From Lachnospiraceae bacterium 3-1 (GTDB lineage Bacteria > Bacillota > Clostridia > Lachnospirales > Lachnospiraceae): a stretch of 64,000 nucleotides of DNA. The translations under genes were made by a program, and so were the position numbers. Within the stretch, counting starts at the first letter, position 1. Each line of letters begins with the position of its first letter. Below, piece after piece: positions 33,421 through 41,008 of the stretch. The notes beneath the pieces were generated by a model that was not told where the DNA came from, made no database searches, and worked only from the letters and a program-made list of their open reading frames with translations. The DNA lies in the NCBI GenBank assembly GCA_000403255.2, contig KE159571.1, positions 686,636-750,635 of the forward strand, written 5' to 3'.

Positions 33421-33958
33421 GATATATGATTTTTCCGTCATCGGTAACGGTAAGGTCGAGGATATCCCCATCTTTTAAATTCAGTTTTTCTAATACCCAT
33501 TTCGGAATGCATATTTGTCCGGCGCTGAAAATGGTGGATGATTCTGTCCGCAGGGACTCTCTTGTGACGCCGGGTATCCTGCCTTTATTAAGATTGTAAT
33601 ATACGCATTCTTTGGAAAGAGGAATTCTGGAATACTTATCTTCCGTTTTTAAATATTCTATGACTTTTTCCGGGCTTAATTTCTGATTAAGGATCAGGTC
33701 GGCAATGTGAGAAGCAAGTTCAGGATTCGCATCCAAGATAGCTTCTGGGCCTTTTTCTGCCAATTTCAGTTGATATTGTTCTTCTGAATATTCAGGATTG
33801 TAAATTCCGTTTACAGAGCCGCGTTCAATTTCCCAGTATATGGTGGAACGGTGGTATCCGAGCTTAATGCCGATTTCTGCAATAGGATATCCGCTGTCCA
33901 GCATTTCTTTCAGGCTGAGTTTCTGTTCAAAAGACAGGTGTTTGAATGTGCGTGCCAT
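33398..33958 (-). CDS. IS30-type HTH fused to AbrB/MazE-like domain, possible antitoxin
   Basis: The start at 33958 follows GGAGGGA, giving 186 residues. The N-terminal part (FKHLSFEQKLSLKEMLDSGYPIAEIGIKLGYHRSTIYWEIERG) matches the HTH of IS30 transposases, but no DDE catalytic domain follows. The C-terminal 50 residues (FSAGQICIPKWVLEKLNLKDGDILDLTV) form a SpoVT-AbrB/MazE swapped-hairpin domain. It is convergent with and 7 bp from a MazF-type toxin. A two-DNA-binding-domain antitoxin or repressor is the natural reading. It is the only minus-strand gene in the early block. Confidence 0.85.
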   Translation of the reverse strand: MARTFKHLSFEQKLSLKEMLDSGYPIAEIGIKLGYHRSTIYWEIERGSVNGIYNPEYSEEQYQLKLAEKGPEAILDANPELASHIADLILNQKLSPEKVIEYLKTEDKYSRIPLSKECVYYNLNKGRIPGVTRESLRTESSTIFSAGQICIPKWVLEKLNLKDGDILDLTVTDDGKIIYQKRDSHP

Positions 33959-34033
33959 AGTATTCCCTCCAATTCTGATACTGCCATTATAACACGGATT
34001 TGAAATTTCGTGTCCCCCTTTAGCGGGGAAATG

Positions 34034-34100
34034 GTTAGTCAAAGGTTAGTTAAAGGTTAGTTAAGAGTTAGTTGTTTTGCATGGGATTCCGTGGTACGAT
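34034..34100 (+). promoter_or_regulatory. Four 11 bp direct repeats abutting a weak promoter
   Basis: GTTAGT recurs at 34034, 34045, 34056 and 34067, an exact 11 bp period, with similar AAAG spacers. The last copy overlaps a weak -35 (TTGTTT at 34072-34077), 17 bp from TACGAT at 34095-34100. Four sites on one face of the helix beside a poor promoter suggest cooperative activation of the late genes. Confidence 0.7.
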
Positions 34101-34121
34101 TAAGCTGGCAAAAATGGATGG

Positions 34122-34147
34122 GAGCAGAGATGCTCTTATTTTTTTTG
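34122..34147 (+). terminator. Small hairpin with T-run in the late leader
   Basis: GAGCA (34122-34126), loop GAGA, TGCTC (34131-34135), then ttattttttttg. It lies between the late promoter and the HNH gene, so it may be an attenuator. The stem is short. Confidence 0.5.
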
Positions 34148-34209
34148 CCTTCGGCAGCGGCTTTCCAATCCTTTCACGCTGCCGCGATACATAGAGGGGA
34201 GGTGGCGGA

Positions 34210-34563
34210 ATGCCGAGAAAACCAAAGAAACCATGTAAGCATCCTGGCTGTCCGAAGCTGACGGATGGGAATTACTGCGAGGAGCATGAAGCCCTGCACC
34301 GTGGGGAGCGGGAGAGCGCGGGGAAGCGAGGCTACAATAAGAAGTGGCAGAAGGCGAGGACGAGGTATTTAAAAGAACATCCGCTGTGCGTGGAGTGCAT
34401 GAAGAATGGCAGGGCTGTTACGGCAACCGTGGTGGACCATATCACGCCGCACCGCGGCAATCCGATTCTCTTTTGGGATGAGGGGAACTGGCAGAGCCTA
34501 TGCAAACCGTGCCATGATAAGAAAACGTGGAACGAGGATGCCAATCCCGTGTATCATTTCTGA
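34210..34563 (+). CDS. HNH endonuclease (packaging-associated)
   Basis: A 117-residue HNH nuclease with zinc cysteines CKHPGCPKLTDGNYCEEH, the pair CVECM, the catalytic VVDHITPHRGN and CKPCHDKKTW. This type next to terminase genes helps cut DNA at cos ends during head filling. The ATG is preceded by GGGGAGGTGG. It lies before two methyltransferases, and the terminase genes come 6 kb later. Confidence 0.92.
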   Translation: MPRKPKKPCKHPGCPKLTDGNYCEEHEALHRGERESAGKRGYNKKWQKARTRYLKEHPLCVECMKNGRAVTATVVDHITPHRGNPILFWDEGNWQSLCKPCHDKKTWNEDANPVYHF

Positions 34564-34660
34564 CGGGGGTGGGGGACTTAAAATCTCCACAGGGCTTCCT
34601 ACGGAAGACCGATGGCCCCCTTTGCGTGAATTTTCGCAGAATTAAACAGGGGGGATAGGA
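34564..34660. other. Candidate cos/packaging region
   Basis: After the HNH stop comes a G-rich stretch (gacgggggtgggggac) followed by AAAATCTCCACAGGG. This resembles the G-tract plus AATCTC pattern seen after HNH genes near terminase small subunits, where cos often lies. Cohesive ends cannot be confirmed. The 34661-34816 remainder has no gene. Confidence 0.35.
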
Positions 34661-34816
34661 AAGGCGGCAAGATATTTTCGCAAAATGGTTTACTTACATG
34701 GCAGAAACGGAGATTTTCTTTTGCCATATTATAAGGAAAATGTGGATTTTAAAGGTCAAAAAGCAGTGTAAAAAAGCTGTTTTTTGGCCTTTTATTGTGC
34801 AGGAAGTGGGGAACGG

Positions 34817-35266
34817 ATGACGGATGCACAGGCAAGGCAGATACAGGAAATGCGGATGAAGGGCAGCGGCTATAAGGCTATCGGTGCAGCCATCGGACTG
34901 TCCCGTGATATTGTGAGGAATTACTGCAAAAAGCATAACCTTGCCGGATACGCCGCAGTGGTTTCTAAAAATGTGAAACTCATGGTGGACGGCAAAGAGG
35001 TATGCCGTTTCTGTGGGAATGCGGTTACACAGCCAAAGACCGGAAGGCCAAGACGCTTCTGCTCAGAAAAATGCAGGAGGGAATGGTGGAAAGCGCACCC
35101 GGAGGCAATGAACAAAAGTGAAGCCGCTTCCTATGAGCTGACCTGTCAGCATTGCGGAAAGACATTCATTTCTTACGGGAATAAGAACAGGAAGTACTGC
35201 AGCAGGGAGTGCTATATCCAATACAGATTTTTGAAGGAGGACGAAGATGAGATTCCAATGTTTTAG
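34817..35266 (+). CDS. HTH plus zinc-finger phage protein
   Basis: A 149-residue protein. Residues 1-45 form a helix-turn-helix (MTDAQARQIQEMRMKGSGYKAIGAAIGLSRDIVRNYCKKH); two Cys4-type zinc fingers follow (CRFCGNAV-RRFCSEKCRREWW and CQHCGKTF-KYCSRECYIQY). Such proteins are often annotated as sigma-70-like in Clostridial phages; the sequence supports only a DNA-binding regulator. GTGGGGA lies upstream of the start. It overlaps the next gene by 20 bp. Confidence 0.8.
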   Translation: MTDAQARQIQEMRMKGSGYKAIGAAIGLSRDIVRNYCKKHNLAGYAAVVSKNVKLMVDGKEVCRFCGNAVTQPKTGRPRRFCSEKCRREWWKAHPEAMNKSEAASYELTCQHCGKTFISYGNKNRKYCSRECYIQYRFLKEDEDEIPMF

Positions 35267-36503
35267 GATTGCCGACCTTATCCCGGCAGCATACAATCCG
35301 AGGAAGAAGCTGAAACCCGGTGATAAGGAATATGAAAAGATAAAGATGTCCATTCAGGAATCCGGTTATGTCGAGCCAATCATCATCAACGCAGACATGA
35401 CCATTATCGGCGGACACCAGCGGGCGACAGTGCTTTCTGATCTTGGGTACGATGAGGTGGAATGTATCGTTGTCGATATTGATAAGACGAAAGAAAAGGC
35501 GCTGAATGTTGCCCTGAATAAGATCACCGGAGAATGGAATAAGGAACTGTTGGCAGACCTCATCAAAGATTTGGAGAATTCGGATTTTGATGTGGCAGTC
35601 ACAGGCTTTGAGCCGCCGGAGATCGAGCAGCTTTTTAATTCCGTCCATGACAAAAAAGTCAGGGAAGATGATTTCGATGTGGAAGCGGAACTGAAGAAGC
35701 CTGTCATGGCGAAGTCCGGGGACGTGTGGCTCTTGGGGAAGCACCGTGTCGTGTGCGGCGATTCCATCCTGCCGGAAACCTACGATGCGTTGATGGACGG
35801 ACGGAAAGCGAATCTCGTCCTGGCTGATCCGCCCTACAATGTAAATGTGGAGGAGACTGCCGGAAAGATCAAGAATGACAATATGGCGGATGCGGACTTT
35901 TACCAGTTCCTTTTTGCGGCTTTCGTCAATATGGAGCAGTCGATGGAGCAGGACGCTTCTATTTATGTATTCCATGCCGACACAGAAGGGCTGAACTTCC
36001 GCAAAGCGTTTAAGGATGCCGGATTCTATCTGTCCGGGTGCTGCATCTGGAAAAAGAACGCGCTGGTGCTTGGGCGCAGCCCTTACCAGTGGCAGCACGA
36101 GCCGTGCCTGTTCGGATGGAAGAAGGGCGGGAAGCACCAGTGGTATTCAGATCGGAAGCAGACTACGATCTGGGAATATGACCGCCCGAAGGCGAGCAAA
36201 GACCATCCGACCATGAAGCCCGTGGCGCTGATGTCCTATCCGATCCAGAATTCCTGCATGAGCAACTGCATCGTGCTTGATCCGTTCCTCGGCTCCGGCT
36301 CCACGCTGATCGCCTGTGAGCAAACCAACCGCATCTGTTACGGCATAGAGCTGGATGAGAAGTTCGTGGATGTCATCGTCAACCGCTACATTGAGCAGAA
36401 AGGCTCGGCGGGGGATGTGTTCCTCATTAGGGACGGGGAGAAAATTTCATACGGAGATTTTAACAGGGGAGGTAGTTGCCATGCGGCAGATGACCTTCCT
36501 TGA
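35247..36503 (+). CDS. ParB-like domain fused to adenine/N4-cytosine DNA methyltransferase
   Basis: A 418-residue protein. The N-terminal ParB/Srx nuclease-like domain (1-130) has IQESGYVEPIIINADMTIIGGHQR. The methyltransferase domain has motif IV LVLADPPYNVNVEE (about 190-203), HPTMKPVAL, and motif I LDPFLGSGSTLIACEQTNR (about 345-363). This fusion is common in Firmicute phages and probably protects phage DNA from host restriction. It is followed by, and overlaps, a cytosine methyltransferase. Confidence 0.95.
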   Translation: MRFQCFRIADLIPAAYNPRKKLKPGDKEYEKIKMSIQESGYVEPIIINADMTIIGGHQRATVLSDLGYDEVECIVVDIDKTKEKALNVALNKITGEWNKELLADLIKDLENSDFDVAVTGFEPPEIEQLFNSVHDKKVREDDFDVEAELKKPVMAKSGDVWLLGKHRVVCGDSILPETYDALMDGRKANLVLADPPYNVNVEETAGKIKNDNMADADFYQFLFAAFVNMEQSMEQDASIYVFHADTEGLNFRKAFKDAGFYLSGCCIWKKNALVLGRSPYQWQHEPCLFGWKKGGKHQWYSDRKQTTIWEYDRPKASKDHPTMKPVALMSYPIQNSCMSNCIVLDPFLGSGSTLIACEQTNRICYGIELDEKFVDVIVNRYIEQKGSAGDVFLIRDGEKISYGDFNRGGSCHAADDLP

Positions 36504-37578
36504 TTTATGTTCCGGCATCGGCGGTTTCCGGCTCGGCCTTGAGAGGGCGGGGCATAAATGCATCGGCTACTGTGAATATGATAAATTTGCGAGGGCTTCT
36601 TATGAAGCCATGTATGACACGGAAGGAGAGTGGAAAGCAGATGACGTCACAAAACTTAAAAGCGAAGACGTCCCCGATGCGGACATCTGGTGTTTCGGCT
36701 TCCCCTGCCAGGACATCTCTGTTGCAGGGAAACAAAGGGGACTGGTCGGAAAAAGAAGTGGAATATATTACAACATTATTGACCTTATCAAAGGCAAAGA
36801 AGAAAGTGATAAGCCCGCATACTTACTTGTTGAAAACGTTAAGAACCTGTTATCGGTTAACGCAGGATTCGATTTTGCCTCCGTTCTCTCTGAAATGGAC
36901 CAAGCGGGGTATGACTGTCGGTGGCAGGTGCTTAATTCCAAAAATTTCGGAGTCCCGCAAAACCGGGAGCGCGTGTTCATTATCGCAAATCTTAGAAGCC
37001 GAGGCAGACGGGAAATATTACCTCTCTGCGGAGAAAACGCAGCAGCTCTTGTCAAACTTATAGACGGGATGCAGGGATATCGTGTTTACAGCACGGAGGG
37101 CATTTCAGCAACGCTTGTCGGAAACGCCGGGGGCATCGGGGCGAAGACCGGGCTTTATTTTATCGGCCAGTCCAATACGGCGCCGAAGGTTACGGATACC
37201 AATTCCGCTGTGCTGGAAGTGCATCCGGTGCTTACTCCGGAACGGATGGAGAAACGGCAGAACGGAAGGAGGATGAAAGAGGACGGGGAGCCGATGTTTA
37301 CCCTGACTTCTCAGGACAGGCACGGTGTGTATATCTGTGAAAAGGCAGATGACCGGGAGGGTTCAGAGAAGACAGGCACACTGCTGAAGGGAGGAAGAAT
37401 CCGGCGGCTTACGCCGAGGGAGTGCTTCCGGCTGCAGGGTTTTCCCGATGAATTATACGAAAAAGCGGCGGCGGTCAATTCGGATGCCCAGCTTTACAAG
37501 CAGGCTGGAAATGCGGTAACGGTGGCATACGCTGTCGCAATGTCCCTGCCGGAATCACGGGAGCCGGATATTTTCTGA
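36481..37578 (+). CDS. Phage DNA cytosine-5 methyltransferase
   Basis: The start at 36481 has GGGGAGGT upstream and gives 365 residues (begins MRQMTFLDLCSGIGGFRLGL, motif I). Motif IV is CFGFPCQDISVAGKQRGL with the catalytic Cys, then YLLVENVKNLLS, FGVPQNRERVFIIANL, and RRLTPRECFRLQGFP and QAGNAVTVAYAVA at the end. It is the third m5C enzyme in the window and likely an orphan used for anti-restriction. Confidence 0.95.
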   Translation: MRQMTFLDLCSGIGGFRLGLERAGHKCIGYCEYDKFARASYEAMYDTEGEWKADDVTKLKSEDVPDADIWCFGFPCQDISVAGKQRGLVGKRSGIYYNIIDLIKGKEESDKPAYLLVENVKNLLSVNAGFDFASVLSEMDQAGYDCRWQVLNSKNFGVPQNRERVFIIANLRSRGRREILPLCGENAAALVKLIDGMQGYRVYSTEGISATLVGNAGGIGAKTGLYFIGQSNTAPKVTDTNSAVLEVHPVLTPERMEKRQNGRRMKEDGEPMFTLTSQDRHGVYICEKADDREGSEKTGTLLKGGRIRRLTPRECFRLQGFPDELYEKAAAVNSDAQLYKQAGNAVTVAYAVAMSLPESREPDIF

Positions 37579-37597
37579 TAATATCCGAAGTATTCGC

Positions 37598-37636
37598 TTG
37601 ACTATTTGGGGCTTTAGAGTGATTAATGTTACTACC
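37598..37636 (+). promoter_or_regulatory. Recurring promoter motif, copy A
   Basis: TTGACT, 17 bp later GATTAA, with the core GGGCTTTAGAGTGATTAATG and ACTACC downstream. The same core is found at 56890-56928 (minus) and 59062-59099, and related forms at 39070 and 39670. It lies 24 bp before an accessory gene. Confidence 0.65.
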
Positions 37637-37659
37637 AAAAAACAAGGAGGACAGCGGAT

Positions 37660-38559
37660 ATGAAGGAAATTATGACAAACGCTGAAAGCAGAAAAAATGT
37701 AGTGAAGGCACTCGCAGAGCATCTTGGGGAGACGGCAGTCTACATCGGCCCGCCATCCTTCGCATATCAGGTCGGGAACATTACGGTAGACCGGGAGGGA
37801 AAGATCATCCTTGAGGATGAAAGCCGGACAGAGGAGGTTATGGCAGTGCTTACGGAATGCGGTTTCTTGGGAAACAGCGGGGAAGAAGTGGAAGCAGAAA
37901 CTTCTTACACGGGCATCCGCATTCCGGTTGGAGGTTTGGAAACACAGGGAATCATCAACCTCCTGAATATGCTCCACGCAAAGCAGTACCTGATCAATAA
38001 GGCAATCGGGCAGGACGGATTTTCAGTCAGCGACAGATTAATCACGGATCTGGAAGAGGGGACATTCCAGAATGCCGGGGAAGTGATTGACTTTATTGGA
38101 AGCCACGGGAGCAGCAATGAAGGATTTGCTTTTTTGGAGGACACCATTCTTTTTGCGGGATTTCCTTACACTGAGGAGCCGGCAGCAGTGAAAGCCTACA
38201 CGGTGCTTGCTTCCAAGATGGTGCAGTCCGCAGGAATGCAGAAGCGGATCAGCCCGAAGCCGACCATTGAGGAAAATGAAAAATACTACATGAGGTCTTG
38301 GATGGTTAGGATTGGGCTTGGCGGCAAGGATACGAAGGAAGAGAGGGCATTCCTTCTTGGAGGATTGAAAGGGCATACGGCTTTCCGGACTCCGGCTGAT
38401 GAGGAGAAATGGAAAGCGAACCGCAAGGCAGCAAAGGCGGCTGCGAAGGAAGCGCCAGAGGAAATAGCAGAAGAGACAGCGGCAGAAGAAACTACGGAGA
38501 CGGCAGCGGAGGAAACGGCAGAAGAAATTGCAGAGGAGGGAGCGGAATGTTCGGAGTAA
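37660..38559 (+). CDS. Conserved phage/mobile-element protein, Ala-Glu-rich tail
   Basis: A 299-residue protein of unknown function. The first 235 residues look globular (MKEIMTNAESRKNVVKALAEHLG, YIGPPSFAYQVG, TGIRIPVGGLETQGIINLLNMLHAKQYLINKA); the last 55 are a low-complexity run of EET/AEE repeats. Similar proteins appear in Clostridial mobile elements, sometimes labelled virulence protein without evidence. AAGGAGG lies upstream; it has its own promoter motif and precedes a DUF4314 gene, so it starts the accessory block between methyltransferases and terminase. Confidence 0.75.
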   Translation: MKEIMTNAESRKNVVKALAEHLGETAVYIGPPSFAYQVGNITVDREGKIILEDESRTEEVMAVLTECGFLGNSGEEVEAETSYTGIRIPVGGLETQGIINLLNMLHAKQYLINKAIGQDGFSVSDRLITDLEEGTFQNAGEVIDFIGSHGSSNEGFAFLEDTILFAGFPYTEEPAAVKAYTVLASKMVQSAGMQKRISPKPTIEENEKYYMRSWMVRIGLGGKDTKEERAFLLGGLKGHTAFRTPADEEKWKANRKAAKAAAKEAPEEIAEETAAEETTETAAEETAEEIAEEGAECSE

Positions 38560-38777
38560 GCAGGAAAATGCTGGAACAGCTTAGGAACGAGTATCTGCAA
38601 GGGACGAAGGTACGGCTCATCCGTTTGGATGATCCGTACCGCAAAATCCCGCAGGGGACAATCGGGACGGTGGAATTCGTGGATGATGCGGGGCAGATAC
38701 ATACCCAGTGGCATGGTTACGGATCACTGCCGCTTATTTATGGGGAAGATGAATGGGAGAAGGTGGGCGATGCATGA
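38547..38777 (+). CDS. DUF4314 domain protein
   Basis: A 76-residue protein from an ATG at 38547 with GAGGAGGGAG upstream, overlapping the previous stop by 13 bp. The pattern KVRLIRLDDPYRKIPQGTIGTVEFVDDAGQIHTQW followed by SLPLIYGEDEW is the DUF4314 signature, a small SH3-like barrel of unknown function common in mobile elements of gut Clostridia. Confidence 0.88.
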   Translation: MFGVSRKMLEQLRNEYLQGTKVRLIRLDDPYRKIPQGTIGTVEFVDDAGQIHTQWHGYGSLPLIYGEDEWEKVGDA

Positions 38778-38992
38778 ACCAGCAGAAAAAACTTGCTGGG
38801 AATGCGGCAGATAAAAGGAGCCATTCCCGCTGGAGAAAACTGTGGAATGCGGAGATGATGCGCGGCGCACGGCTTCGGAAGAGGCTGCTGACTAAGATAA
38901 TCCGCAGGATGGGAAAATCAGGGGAAGTCCATAATGGCTGCTCCTGCCGCAAGGCTGAGGGGCGGGCAAAAGATTTCTGGACGGTTTCGTAA
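38774..38992 (+). CDS. Small basic phage protein
   Basis: A 72-residue, Arg/Lys-rich protein (MNQQKKLAGNAADKRSHSRW, LWNAEMMRGARLRKRLL) whose ATG overlaps the DUF4314 stop. No domain is recognised. The coupling and the coding pattern suggest it is real. Confidence 0.6.
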   Translation: MNQQKKLAGNAADKRSHSRWRKLWNAEMMRGARLRKRLLTKIIRRMGKSGEVHNGCSCRKAEGRAKDFWTVS

Positions 38993-39020
38993 ATGATCTG
39001 CACAATTTACGGCAGAAATG

Positions 39021-39118
39021 TTTGTGCAGATTATGGCGAGAAACCACTGGATATATCCTCCGTTTAGAGCGAATATGTACCTGCCGAAAGGGAAAACAAA
39101 GAAAACGGAGGACAGGAC
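39021..39118 (+). repeat. Duplicated leader, copy 1 (motif copy B)
   Basis: About 98 bp that closely matches 39627-39724. Shared blocks include TTTGTGCA, ATTATGGC, ACTGGATA, AGAGCGAATATGTACCT, CCGAAAGGGAAAACAAA and ACGGAGG. It carries the motif CGTTTAGAGCGAATATG and ends at the ribosome site of the next gene, so it is a mobile or duplicated promoter-leader unit. Confidence 0.8.
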
Positions 39119-39334
39119 ATGAATTTAAAAGAAATTTTATTTTTCAGGGTAAAGGCGGAACTTGATGCATACCGCCAAATGGAGAAAAGCACTGGTTTTA
39201 CGGAAGAAGAAACCGAAAAGCAGAGGGAAAGATTCTGCAGCGCCTACCAAATCGTAGAAGAAGCGGGGCTTGAAGACGAGTACGAGGAATGGAAAGAAAG
39301 CAGTAAAAAGGAGACGGGGCAGTATGAAGCATGA
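39119..39334 (+). CDS. Small acidic phage cargo protein
   Basis: A 71-residue helical, Glu-rich protein (MNLKEILFFRVKAELDAYRQ, then EEWKESSKKETGQYEA) with CGGAGG upstream. No family is recognised. It overlaps the next ATG by 11 bp, so the two form a pair under the duplicated leader. Confidence 0.65.
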   Translation: MNLKEILFFRVKAELDAYRQMEKSTGFTEEETEKQRERFCSAYQIVEEAGLEDEYEEWKESSKKETGQYEA

Positions 39335-39548
39335 AGGAAGCATTAAGGTCGGGAACAGTACGTTCCATTATTGGATTAAGAATTACGATGTTGGAAGCCA
39401 TTATGGGAGTGACGGCGGCAAGATATCAAAGGCATCACTTCAGCGGGACGGCATGATAGTTTACAATTATGACAGGGGATTGGATATTCCGCCAGCAGAT
39501 GAGGAAACGGAGACTGCATTGGCAATCCTGATGAAAGATTACAATTAA
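39324..39548 (+). CDS. Small phage cargo protein, 74 residues
   Basis: The start at 39324 has GGAGACGGGG upstream. The product (MKHEGSIKVGNSTFHYWIKN, then GGKISKASLQRDGMIVYNYDRG) is a small beta-rich protein of a type seen in Clostridial accessory regions; I cannot give a function. It follows and overlaps the 71-residue gene. Confidence 0.65.
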   Translation: MKHEGSIKVGNSTFHYWIKNYDVGSHYGSDGGKISKASLQRDGMIVYNYDRGLDIPPADEETETALAILMKDYN

Positions 39549-39562
39549 AACGAAACCAACCG

Positions 39563-39597
39563 GGTACGGAAGCCGCAAGGCTTCTGTATCTCGTACC
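39563..39597. terminator. Nested hairpin after the small cargo pair
   Basis: GGTACG (39563-39568) pairs with CGTACC (39592-39597), and inside it GAAGCC and GGCTTC flank a GCAA tetraloop. Only a weak T/A tail follows, so it could be a terminator or a mRNA-stabilising hairpin. Confidence 0.45.
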
Positions 39598-39626
39598 AAT
39601 ATATTTTACAATCTGTCCCTCAGATA

Positions 39627-39724
39627 TTTGTGCATATTATGGCAAGAAATAACTGGATAATTATCGGATTCAGAGCGAATATGTACCTACCGAAAGGGAA
39701 AACAAAAAAACGGAGGTACATGCC
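39627..39724 (+). repeat. Duplicated leader, copy 2 (motif copy C)
   Basis: Second copy of the 39021-39118 leader, directly in front of the 144-residue cargo gene, with the motif GATTCAGAGCGAATATG. The differences cluster just before the motif, while the downstream part is nearly identical. Confidence 0.8.
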
Positions 39725-40159
39725 ATGAAGAACATTTTTGAAGAAACCTACACAAAGATCGCGGAACTGAAGAAAGCCTACGATGCGGCGAAGGACGAGG
39801 AAAGCAGAGAAAAAGCAAGAACTGCATACCACGATTTGCTGAAGCCCCTTGAGGGGCTTGGGAATACAGCCGGACGCCTTTGGAGGGAATACGAAATTTC
39901 CAGAGATAATGGAAACGAGCTTCTCGACATCAGCGAGGTGGTTTGGGAGAAAGATGCGGAAAACTTTATTTCCTGCATGAGGGAAGTCGGAATCAGGCAG
40001 TTTACCTTTTCTTCCACTTGGAGCAGCGCGGTGGAGACAGCATGGCTTTTCAAACAGAATGGGTGCGAACTGGAAGGGCTGGTTGAGATCAACGGAAGCA
40101 TGAACTTTTTTGAAGAAAAGCGGGAGAAAAAGCATGGTTACCTTTTCAGAGTGAACTAA
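39725..40159 (+). CDS. Phage cargo protein, 144 residues, unknown function
   Basis: CGGAGG sits upstream. The N-terminus is a coiled coil (FEETYTKIAELKKAYDAAKDEESREKARTAYHDLL); the C-terminus (FISCMREVGIRQFTFSSTWSSAVETAWLF, then GCELEGLVEINGS) resembles an uncharacterised domain found in Clostridial phage and plasmid cargo genes. It has its own copy of the duplicated leader. The location between methyltransferases and terminase is a typical place for anti-defence genes, but no function can be assigned. Confidence 0.7.
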   Translation: MKNIFEETYTKIAELKKAYDAAKDEESREKARTAYHDLLKPLEGLGNTAGRLWREYEISRDNGNELLDISEVVWEKDAENFISCMREVGIRQFTFSSTWSSAVETAWLFKQNGCELEGLVEINGSMNFFEEKREKKHGYLFRVN

Positions 40160-40249
40160 GCACCGCAATGTCAGCAGAGCTTCCGGCTCTGCTGGCGATA
40201 TGGAAGAGCAGGCATCGGAACGATTACAGAGGCAGGAGGAAATGGCAAA

Positions 40250-40435
40250 ATGACATATAAAGGATACAGAATCAATGTTTACTGGACGGACAAAGACTGG
40301 GGATACCGTTTTACAGTTTATGATCCAGAGGGGAAAGTGGCTGCGGAAAGCGAAGCGGCATATTTTTATGATGATAACGCTTTAAAAGAAGCGAAGAAAA
40401 TCATAGATGGGCTTGCTGGCGGAGCAGAGCAATAA
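40250..40435 (+). CDS. Small phage protein, 61 residues
   Basis: A compact protein (MTYKGYRINVYWTDKDWGYR, then FTVYDPEGKVAAESEAAYFY) rich in aromatics, with GGAGG 10 bases before the ATG. No family is recognised. A terminator follows at 40473. Confidence 0.65.
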   Translation: MTYKGYRINVYWTDKDWGYRFTVYDPEGKVAAESEAAYFYDDNALKEAKKIIDGLAGGAEQ

Positions 40436-40472
40436 GTGCAGTTTTATAGAAAGCGCATTAACAAATACACAG

Positions 40473-40499
40473 AAAAGACTTCACTGGAGGTCTTTTTTG
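40473..40499 (+). terminator. Rho-independent terminator before terminase
   Basis: AAAAGACTTC (40473-40482) pairs with GAGGTCTTTT around an ACTG loop and runs into six T. It separates the cargo block from the packaging operon. Confidence 0.85.
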
Positions 40500-40528
40500 T
40501 TTTCCATAATCTGAAGGAGGTGAGGACA

Positions 40529-41008
40529 GTGGCACAGAGAGGAAGAAAACCGAAGCCCACGGCGGTAAAGGTGCTGGAGGGTAATCCGGGCAAGCGGAGC
40601 CTGAACACGGGCGAACCGAAGCCGGAGAAGAAGGCTCCGCGCTGTCCTTCGTGGCTTGAGGAGGAAGCGAAAAAGGAATGGAAGCGGATGGCGAAGCAGT
40701 TGGAGCAGCTCGGCATCCTTACGGAGATCGATATGGCGGCGTTTGCCGGATACTGCCAAGCGTATGCGAGGTGGAAAGAGGCGGAGGAATTTATTACACA
40801 GCACGGTACAATCGTGAAGACTCCAAGCGGATACTGGCAGCAGGTACCGCAGGTTTCCATTGCCCAGACCTACCTTAAAATCATGAATAAATTTTGCGAA
40901 CAGTTCGGCCTGACGCCTTCCGCCAGAAGCAGGATCACGGCAAATGATGGAGATGATAAGCAGAGCGATGAGATGGAGCTTCTGCTTGTGAGGGGTGGTG
41001 CGAAATAG
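40529..41008 (+). CDS. Terminase small subunit (P27 family)
   Basis: The start is a GTG at 40529 with AAGGAGGTGAGG upstream; the ATG further up lies before a terminator and is unlikely. The 159-residue product (begins MAQRGRKPKPTAVKVLEGNPGKR) is a P27-type TerS with PRCPSWLEEEAKKEWKRMAKQL and the C-terminal FGLTPSARSRI. It binds phage DNA and guides TerL. Its stop overlaps the TerL GTG by one base (TAGTG). Confidence 0.95.
   Translation: MAQRGRKPKPTAVKVLEGNPGKRSLNTGEPKPEKKAPRCPSWLEEEAKKEWKRMAKQLEQLGILTEIDMAAFAGYCQAYARWKEAEEFITQHGTIVKTPSGYWQQVPQVSIAQTYLKIMNKFCEQFGLTPSARSRITANDGDDKQSDEMELLLVRGGAK

Noticed and set aside
34034..34072. Short CRISPR or iteron origin
   Set aside because: Four 11 bp units without spacers, next to a promoter and far from replication genes; a regulator array is simpler.
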